The position numbers were made by a program, and so were the translations under genes. From Vagococcus silagei (GTDB taxonomy: Bacteria; Bacillota; Bacilli; Lactobacillales; Vagococcaceae), in the NCBI RefSeq assembly GCF_004795745.1, contig NZ_SDGV01000004.1, positions 1-64,000 on the forward strand: 64,000 nt of DNA, in the 5' to 3' direction. The notes beneath the pieces were generated by a model. It searched no databases. It was given only the letters and a program-made list of their open reading frames with translations, and was not told the DNA's origin. This document shows positions 58,524 through 64,000 of the stretch, piece by piece (the first letter of the stretch is position 1; each line of letters starts with the position of its first letter).

Positions 58524-58541
58524 CTACGACTAAAGTCTTAG
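58524..58541. promoter_or_regulatory. Palindrome before dltX, candidate LiaR operator
   Basis: CTACGACTAAAGTCTTAG is a near-perfect palindrome, 14/18 identical to the perfect one before liaFSR. Its near end is 45 bp upstream of the dlt -10, against 44 bp in front of liaFSR. Confidence 0.55.
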
Positions 58542-58747
58542 TACTTTGTCTCAATTTAAGCCCAATAGTAAAAGTATACAAGAAATTTCAGATAATTCAA
58601 TAACTGTTATAAAAAAAACAAGAATAAAAAATTTAAAAACATTAAGTTTGTGATAGTTCGACTAGCTACCTCTTTAAATAAACCTTATACATAATAATTG
58701 TTATTGTCAATATAATCCGAATATCACTAAGAATACTTAAAAAATCC
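58542..58747. other. Non-coding stretch upstream of dlt
   Basis: AT-rich, with no open frame of note and no further repeat that I can support. It separates the dlt operon from the terminator of the M23 hydrolase gene. Confidence 0.5.
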
Positions 58748-58786
58748 AAAAAAACATCCACTAACCGAAAGGCTAATGGATGTTTA
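58748..58786 (-). terminator. Terminator after the M23 hydrolase gene
   Basis: Minus strand AAACATCCATTAGCC and GGTTAGTGGATGTTT pair closely around TTTC and are followed by a T tract. Confidence 0.85.
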
Positions 58787-58795
58787 CTTTATATT

Positions 58796-60043
58796 TTAAT
58801 ATAAACCGATAAATGGACCTGGATCTAAGAAGCCACTCCAAATTCCTGTTGCAATACCAAAGTGTAAATGAACACCAGTTGAGTTACCAGTTGTTCCCAT
58901 TAAGCCTACAACATCTCCTGCTTCAACATGTGTTCCCGCAGCAACACCTAATGAGTTAAAGTGCATGTAATAAGTATAGTAACCATTATCATGTTGAATA
59001 ATCACATGATTTCCAGCACTTGGGTGATAACTAGATTCAACAACAGTACCCGCTCTAGATGCATAAACAGGTTGATTTAGAGAACCTGGCATATCGATAC
59101 CATCATGGAAAGTACCAGCACTACCTGTAGGATCTTCACGTCCACCAAATCCACTTGAAATTGTAATGTTTGGAATTGGACGTTGGAAGCCACTTGCTGA
59201 TAATGGTGATTTAGAGTTATCTGTTTTACCAGTTTGACCTGTATTTCTATTGATTGATTTTGGAATTGAAACTTCCATTTCTTTTTCAGCTTGTTCTTGT
59301 GCTGCTTTAGCAGCTTTAACTTGATCAGCTAATGCTTTAGCTTTTTCTTCGTTTTCTTTTTGAACACGTTCAGCTTGAGCTTTTTGTGAAAGTAAGCTTG
59401 CTTTATTGCCTTTAGCACCATCTAAGTTTTTAAGAATAGCTTGTGCAACTTTAACTTGTGCATTTTTTGAAGCTTCAAGTTCAGCTTCTTTTGTTTTTAA
59501 CTCTTCAGCTTTAGTTAAAATTTCATTCACTTTATTTTCTAATTTAGCTTGTTTTTTAGCTAATTCATCTTGATCTTTCTTTTGAGCCTCAACAATATCA
59601 CTATTGTTTGACACTAAAGTACTATATGCCATAGTACGACTAATCGCATCAGAAACTGAAGTTGAATCTAAGATAACATTTAATAAATCTTGATCACTTT
59701 GATTCATTTGTGCAGAACGAGCTTGTTCGGCAATTTTATCAGTACGTTTTGCAATTGTTTTTTCTAATGCTTTAATTTCCTCGTGAATTTTATTAACTTC
59801 TTTTTCAAGTTTTAATTTTTCTTCCATTAAAGATTCCTTTTCAGATGATAAATCTTTAATTGTTGCTTCCAAAGTAGCTAATTCACTATTAATTTCTTTT
59901 TCTTGTTTTGATAAATCATTAATTTTCTTTTCTTCAGTAGCAAGTTTGCTGTCAATTGATTCTGCTGATGCAACAATACCCGCAGATGAAGAGCCTAGTA
60001 TTGATACTGCGATAGACATCGCAATAAGTTTTTTATATTTCAT
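58796..60043 (-). CDS. Secreted peptidoglycan hydrolase, coiled coil plus M23 domain
   Basis: Exported wall hydrolase of 415 aa. A signal peptide (MKYKKLIAMSIAVSILGSSS, cleaved near VASAES) is followed by a long coiled coil (residues about 30-255, Glu/Lys/Ala rich) of the PcsB/CwlO type. A basic linker leads to an M23 (LytM) metalloprotease domain. The zinc ligands are in FHDGIDMPG near 314 and GVHLHFGI near 390. The coiled coil suggests control by FtsEX, as in PcsB and CwlO; ftsEX is not in this window. The promoter region may contain a WalR-like box. Confidence 0.92.
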   Translation of the reverse strand: MKYKKLIAMSIAVSILGSSSAGIVASAESIDSKLATEEKKINDLSKQEKEINSELATLEATIKDLSSEKESLMEEKLKLEKEVNKIHEEIKALEKTIAKRTDKIAEQARSAQMNQSDQDLLNVILDSTSVSDAISRTMAYSTLVSNNSDIVEAQKKDQDELAKKQAKLENKVNEILTKAEELKTKEAELEASKNAQVKVAQAILKNLDGAKGNKASLLSQKAQAERVQKENEEKAKALADQVKAAKAAQEQAEKEMEVSIPKSINRNTGQTGKTDNSKSPLSASGFQRPIPNITISSGFGGREDPTGSAGTFHDGIDMPGSLNQPVYASRAGTVVESSYHPSAGNHVIIQHDNGYYTYYMHFNSLGVAAGTHVEAGDVVGLMGTTGNSTGVHLHFGIATGIWSGFLDPGPFIGLY

Positions 60044-60107
60044 GTATTATTTTCTCCTATCAACTGTTTTACCCATAAACAGTATAACATATAAAGTATC
60101 AAATAAA

Positions 60108-60124
60108 TTTACGAGTATATTACA
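60108..60124 (-). promoter_or_regulatory. WalR-like direct repeat before the M23 hydrolase gene
   Basis: Minus strand TGTAAT-ATACT-CGTAAA fits the WalR pattern TGTWAH-N5-TGTWAH at 11 of 12 positions. A -10-like TATACT lies at 60081-60086. Confidence 0.45.
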
Positions 60125-60185
60125 TTTATATTTCTACGACAAGAAACAGTATAACACACTTTTAAAATATATGTAAAATTAACCT

Positions 60186-60221
60186 AAAAAACCAGCATAT
60201 ATTTTTTATATGCTAGTTTTA
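60186..60221. terminator. Terminator after phoU
   Basis: AAAACCAGCATATA and TATATGCTAGTTTT pair with one mismatch, with T runs on both strands. It ends the pst-phoU transcript. Confidence 0.85.
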
Positions 60222-60234
60222 ACTTCATCAAGCC

Positions 60235-60912
60235 CTAATCATCTGTAACATTTTTCATCTCTAATTCAGAAATCTTACCGGTTTTAATGTAGACAATCCA
60301 CTCACAAACATTTGTGACATAGTCACCAATACGCTCTAAGTAGCCTGCAACTTGTAAATAATCTGCCCCTACAACCACTGTTTCAGCATTTTCTTTCATT
60401 GCACGAATTGAGTGACGATAAATTGATTTGAAGTATTCATTAATCTTACGATCGCTTGTCGCAATTTCAATTGCTTTTTCTTCATCAGTATTAATATAAG
60501 CAATTAAGACTTCATCTACCATTTTTGTAACTTCATCAGCCATCTCTGAAATTTCTTGTTCAATTTCTAAAACTCGTTTATTTCCTTTAACACGAATGGT
60601 TGACTTAGCAATCGAAACAGCATGGTCGCCCATTCTTTCTAAATCACTACTTGCCTTCATTATCGTGACAATAATTCTTAAATCGGTTGTGACAGGCTGT
60701 TGTAAAGCAATCATTTCAAAACTTTTCTTTTCCAAGTCCTGCTCTTTTTGATTGATTGAATCATCGCGATCAATCACTTGTTTTGCTAAACTTTTATCAT
60801 GGTCAATGAAAGCTTTAACTGAATTATTGATTGCTTTACTCACTTCTTTTCCCATTAAATAAAATTTATCATGTAACTTATTTAAGTCTTCTTCGAATTG
60901 TGTTCTTAGCAT
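60235..60912 (-). CDS. phoU: Phosphate transport regulator PhoU
   Basis: Cytoplasmic helical protein that modulates the Pst transporter and phosphate signalling. It is 225 aa long with two PhoU repeats; the conserved segments are DLRIIVTIMKASSDLERMGD (residues about 76-95) and the second-repeat GYLERIGDYVTNVCEW (about 193-208). ATG 60912 follows a weak GATGAG. It is the last gene of the pst operon. Confidence 0.96.
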   Translation of the reverse strand: MLRTQFEEDLNKLHDKFYLMGKEVSKAINNSVKAFIDHDKSLAKQVIDRDDSINQKEQDLEKKSFEMIALQQPVTTDLRIIVTIMKASSDLERMGDHAVSIAKSTIRVKGNKRVLEIEQEISEMADEVTKMVDEVLIAYINTDEEKAIEIATSDRKINEYFKSIYRHSIRAMKENAETVVVGADYLQVAGYLERIGDYVTNVCEWIVYIKTGKISELEMKNVTDD

Positions 60913-60947
60913 TTTCTCTCATCCCTTCATTCATTGTATTTCTCTGC

Positions 60948-61700
60948 TTAACCAAATTTTCCAGAAATATAATCTTCAGTCTCTTGTTCACCAGGATTAA
61001 GAAACATTTTCTTAGTGTCATTATACTCGATTAAGTCGCCATTTAAAAAGAAAGCCGTCTTATCAGAGATACGTGACGCTTGTTGCATATTATGCGTTAC
61101 CATAATCATTGTATATTCATCTTTTAATTCCAATAACATATTCTCAATTTTACCACTTGAAACAGGGTCCAACGCACTCGTTGGTTCATCTAAAAGAATC
61201 ACTTCTGGTTTAACAGCTAGAACTCTTGCAATACAGACACGTTGTTGTTGACCACCTGATAAAGAAAGTGCACTTTTATGCAGTTTATCTTTAACATCAT
61301 CCCAAACAGCAGCTGCTGTTAAGCTTTCTTCAACAATTTGATCTAGCTCACTTTTAGAATGCTTTCCCTCTAAACGTAAACCATAGACGACATTATCATA
61401 AACTGAAAACGGGAATGGATTTGGTTGTTGGAAAACCATCCCAATTTGTTTTCTTAACGTTACAATATCTGTTCGCGGGCTATAAATATCTTGTTCCTTG
61501 TAAGTTACCTTTCCTGTAATTGTTACAGAAGGAATTAAGTCATTCATTCGATTCAATGTTCTAAGGTACGTGGATTTACCACAACCCGAAGGACCAATTA
61601 AAGCAGTAATGCCACCTTCGTTAAAATCCATTGTGATGCCTTTTAATGCTTCATGTTTGCCATAGTATAAATGTAAATCATTCGATTCAATAATTGACAT
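60948..61700 (-). CDS. pstB: Phosphate ABC transporter ATP-binding protein PstB (copy 1)
   Basis: ATPase of the high-affinity phosphate importer. Walker A is [13 protein letters not shown] near residue 36, the signature [18 protein letters not shown] near 146-163, and Walker [15 protein letters not shown]. The length of 250 aa is normal. ATG 61700 follows AAGGAGGG. It sits directly after a second pstB, a duplication common in Lactobacillales. Confidence 0.96.
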   Translation of the reverse strand: MSIIESNDLHLYYGKHEALKGITMDFNEGGITALIGPSGCGKSTYLRTLNRMNDLIPSVTITGKVTYKEQDIYSPRTDIVTLRKQIGMVFQQPNPFPFSVYDNVVYGLRLEGKHSKSELDQIVEESLTAAAVWDDVKDKLHKSALSLSGGQQQRVCIARVLAVKPEVILLDEPTSALDPVSSGKIENMLLELKDEYTMIMVTHNMQQASRISDKTAFFLNGDLIEYNDTKKMFLNPGEQETEDYISGKFG

Positions 61701-61711
61701 AAGCGCCCTCC

Positions 61712-62521
61712 TTAACCAAAGTGCCCTGATACATAATCTTCGGTTGATTGAATTTTTGGTCGTGTAAAGATTTTTCTTGTTTTATCGTACTCCATGACTT
61801 TGCCCATATAGAAAAAGGCAGTGTAGTCACTAATTCTTGATGCTTGTTGCATATTATGTGTCACGATAGCAATCGTATAGTTTTCCTTTAGATTAATTAA
61901 TGTTTCTTCTACCTTACTCGTTGAAATCGGATCTAATGCACTCGCTGGTTCATCTAAAAGTAAAATATCTGGTTTCATAGCAATTGCTCTTGCGATACAT
62001 AAACGCTGTTGTTGACCACCTGAAAGTGCTAAGGCACTTTTATTTAATTCATCTTTCACTTGATCCCATAACGCCGCTTGTTTTAAACTTGTTTCCACAA
62101 TTTCATCAAGTTGATTTTTATCTTTCATGCCATGTTGTTTTAAGGCAAAGGTTATATTTTCATAGATTGATTTACTAAATGGATTAGGACGTTGAAAAAC
62201 CATGCCAATATGTTTACGCATTTCATACACATCAATCGCACTCGAATTTATGTCAGTATTCGCATAAATAATTTTCCCCGTCACCCGTGTATTGTCAATC
62301 TCATCATTCATTCGATTTAGTGAACGAAGATAAGTTGACTTTCCACAACCTGAAGGACCAATTAGAGAAGTAATTTTATTTTTTTCAAATTGAAGTGACA
62401 CACCTTTTATTGCTTCATTATCCCCATACCAAACATGGACATCTTCTGTTTCCAAAGCGATTTGTCTTTCTTTTGGATCAAAGCGATAAATATGTGTTTC
62501 ATCAAGATTATAATTTTTCAT
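61712..62521 (-). CDS. pstB: Phosphate ABC transporter ATP-binding protein PstB (copy 2)
   Basis: Second ATPase of the phosphate importer, 269 aa, longer at the N-terminus by about 18 residues ([20 protein letters not shown]) than copy 1. Walker A is [14 protein letters not shown], the signature [18 protein letters not shown], and Walker [15 protein letters not shown]. The two copies are clearly paralogous along their whole length. The ribosome binding site is weak. It lies 14 bp after pstA. Confidence 0.95.
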   Translation of the reverse strand: MKNYNLDETHIYRFDPKERQIALETEDVHVWYGDNEAIKGVSLQFEKNKITSLIGPSGCGKSTYLRSLNRMNDEIDNTRVTGKIIYANTDINSSAIDVYEMRKHIGMVFQRPNPFSKSIYENITFALKQHGMKDKNQLDEIVETSLKQAALWDQVKDELNKSALALSGGQQQRLCIARAIAMKPDILLLDEPASALDPISTSKVEETLINLKENYTIAIVTHNMQQASRISDYTAFFYMGKVMEYDKTRKIFTRPKIQSTEDYVSGHFG

Positions 62522-62535
62522 CCTTAACGACCTTT

Positions 62536-63420
62536 CTAAGCAGATGTAATTTTCTTATGCAATCTCTTACCAATAAAACGAGCTAAGAAGTTAAAAAGTA
62601 AGACAGCAATAATTAATACCGCTGATGCTCCAGCAGAAACCTGGGCACCATCAGGCATATTTCCTTCACTATTAACTTTCCAAATATGCACAGCTAATGT
62701 TTCAGCTTGTCTAAAGATATTTAGTGGGCTCGTAATACTTAACGGATTCCAATTGCTAAAATCTAAAGCTGGTGCACTTTGTCCAGCTGTATAAATTAAA
62801 GCCGCAGCTTCACCAAAGATACGTCCTGCACCTAAAATGACTCCCGTCAAAATACCAGGTAATGCTTCTGGGATAACGACACGTGTTACTGTTTCCCAAC
62901 GTGATAAGCCCAGAGCAAGTCCTGCTTCACGTTGTGTAAAATGAACAGTCTTTAATGATTCTTCAACATTTCTTGTTAAAAGAGGTAAATTAAAGAAAGT
63001 TAACGCTAAGGCCCCTGAAATAATTGAGAAACCTAATCCGGCTTGGATAACAAAAACTAAAAAGCCAAATAGACCAACGACAACTGACGGTAATGAACTC
63101 AAAACTTCAATTGATGTTCGAACGACATTCGTGAACCAATTTTTTCTTGCATACTCTGATAAATAGATACCAGCACCTAATGAAATCGGAATACTAATCA
63201 ACATTGTAATAATTAACAGATAAAAGGAGTTAAATAATTGAATTCCTATCCCACCACCAGCTTGAAAACTTTTTGACGGTTTCGTTAAAAAGTCGATACT
63301 GATGTGGGGTACTCCTCTAACTAAGATATATAAAATTAAACTTGCAAGGATGGCAATAATAATGCCGGCAATGGTATATAAAACGCCTGTTGCAATTTTA
63401 TCCGCTTTTTTTGCATTCAT
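62536..63420 (-). CDS. pstA: Phosphate ABC transporter permease PstA
   Basis: Membrane subunit of the Pst phosphate importer, 294 aa with six helices. The binding-protein-dependent transport motif is in [20 protein letters not shown], and the expected [20 protein letters not shown] and [17 protein letters not shown] are present. Its ATG directly follows the pstC stop codon, indicating coupling. Confidence 0.96.
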   Translation of the reverse strand: MNAKKADKIATGVLYTIAGIIIAILASLILYILVRGVPHISIDFLTKPSKSFQAGGGIGIQLFNSFYLLIITMLISIPISLGAGIYLSEYARKNWFTNVVRTSIEVLSSLPSVVVGLFGFLVFVIQAGLGFSIISGALALTFFNLPLLTRNVEESLKTVHFTQREAGLALGLSRWETVTRVVIPEALPGILTGVILGAGRIFGEAAALIYTAGQSAPALDFSNWNPLSITSPLNIFRQAETLAVHIWKVNSEGNMPDGAQVSAGASAVLIIAVLLFNFLARFIGKRLHKKITSA

Positions 63421-64000
63421 TTATTTCATTGCCCCTTTCTTGCCAATTAAGCGTGTTAAGATATTAAAGAATAATGACATTAATAATAATAGTAATGCTA
63501 ATGACCAAAGAACATTATTTTCAAGTGTCCCCATAATTGTATTACCAATTCCCATTGTCAAGACACTCGTTAGTGTTGAGGCTGGTGTAATTAAATTGTG
63601 TGGTAATAATGCTGCATTTCCGATAACCATTTGAATCGCTAAAGCTTCTCCAAAGGCACGTGCCATCCCAAAAACGACTGCTGTTAAAATACCCGGAATG
63701 GCTGATCGCAACACAACTTTATAGATTGTTTGCCATCTTGTCGCACCAAGTGCTAAAGACGCTTCACGATAATGACGTGGGACAGCCTTTAAAGCATCAA
63801 CTGTCATCGAAGTTACCGTTGGTAAAATCATAACAAACAAGACAAATGTTCCAGCTAGAATACCAAAACCAGAACCGCCAAAGACATTACGAACTGCTGG
63901 TACAATCACAGACAAACCAATAAAACCATAAACTACAGAAGGAATACCAACTAATAGTTCAATAACTGGTTGTAATACTTTTGTACCAATCTTAGGTGAA
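63421..64000 (-). CDS. pstC: Phosphate ABC transporter permease PstC, N-terminus beyond window
   Basis: Partner permease of PstA. The visible C-terminal 193 residues are open to the window edge (upstream SPKIGTKVLQPVIELLVGIP, then SVVYGFIGLSVIVPAVRN). The transport motif is HYREASLALGATRWQTIYKV. The apparent start at 63915 is an internal TTG coding Leu and not a real start. The gene start and the phosphate-binding protein gene pstS must lie to the right. Confidence 0.93.
   Translation of the reverse strand, partial: SPKIGTKVLQPVIELLVGIPSVVYGFIGLSVIVPAVRNVFGGSGFGILAGTFVLFVMILPTVTSMTVDALKAVPRHYREASLALGATRWQTIYKVVLRSAIPGILTAVVFGMARAFGEALAIQMVIGNAALLPHNLITPASTLTSVLTMGIGNTIMGTLENNVLWSLALLLLLMSLFFNILTRLIGKKGAMK

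Noticed and set aside
61712-62521. Second pstB as an unusual duplication
   Set aside because: Tandem pstB copies are common in Lactobacillales, and both are intact.
63421-63915. PstC as a complete 164-aa protein
   Set aside because: The start codon is an internal Leu; the frame stays open to the window edge with normal PstC sequence.

Overview
The window reads as a core chromosomal segment of a low-GC Firmicute of the order Lactobacillales, most likely Enterococcaceae and perhaps Vagococcus. The grounds are AT-rich DNA with AGGAGG-type ribosome binding sites, the PolC replicase, the uppS-cdsA-rseP-proS-polC and rpsB-tsf-pyrH-frr gene orders, a five-gene dltXABCD operon ending DltX in FIYNQF, a liaFSR system and a comEA-EB-EC operon. 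The genus is inferred from gene content and was not tested by any search. Almost all genes are housekeeping genes on the minus strand. The only clear accessory DNA is at the left edge and in a few intergenic spots.

Layout. 1-2400: the end of an IS30-family element has inserted in a surface-protein gene that is also broken by a stop codon and a frameshift. 2400-3100: AT-rich non-coding DNA. 3100-6400: DUF59 Fe-S assembly factor, a CtpE-like P-type ATPase and an unknown helical protein. 6400-15500: polC, proS, rseP, cdsA and uppS. 15600-18840: frr, pyrH, tsf and rpsB, with a terminator-like hairpin in each of the gaps tsf/pyrH and rpsB/tsf. 19200-26000, mostly plus strand: a histidine phosphatase, membrane proteins, uppP, a P1B-4 metal-exporting ATPase behind a Fur-like operator, and rpsT. 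26000-30600: holA and the comE operon. 30700-31000: a small membrane protein split by a frameshift in an A8 run. 31050-40200: a SepM/YlbL-type protease, coaD, rsmD, ylbG, ylbF, a CAP-associated protein, pyc, ftsW and ylaN. 40360-46300: sodA, a DUF1189 protein, a HesB-like protein, a KtrA-type potassium regulator, liaFSR and greA. 46400-53200: mltG, a zinc-ribbon protein, tRNA-Thr, a P-loop kinase-like protein, apt, recJ and a polysaccharide deacetylase. 53240-53380: an unusual repeat element. 53390-58440: a lysozyme-like protein and dltXABCD. 58800-64000: an M23 peptidoglycan hydrolase, then phoU-pstB-pstB-pstA-pstC, cut by the window edge.

The main theme is the cell envelope and its stress response: undecaprenyl phosphate synthesis and recycling (uppS, uppP), phospholipid precursor (cdsA), septal growth (ftsW, mltG), wall modification (dlt, deacetylase), wall hydrolases, and the LiaFSR stress sensor. 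No wholly new system is visible. The strongest unexplained signal is a shared 18-bp palindrome (14/18 identical) at nearly the same distance upstream of the candidate -10 boxes of liaFSR and dltXABCD, which suggests that LiaR controls both. Other leads are a Fur-type operator before the P1B-4 ATPase, an alternative-pairing repeat at 53244-53374, a poly-A frameshift in a small membrane gene, and a possible decayed integration scar next to tRNA-Thr.
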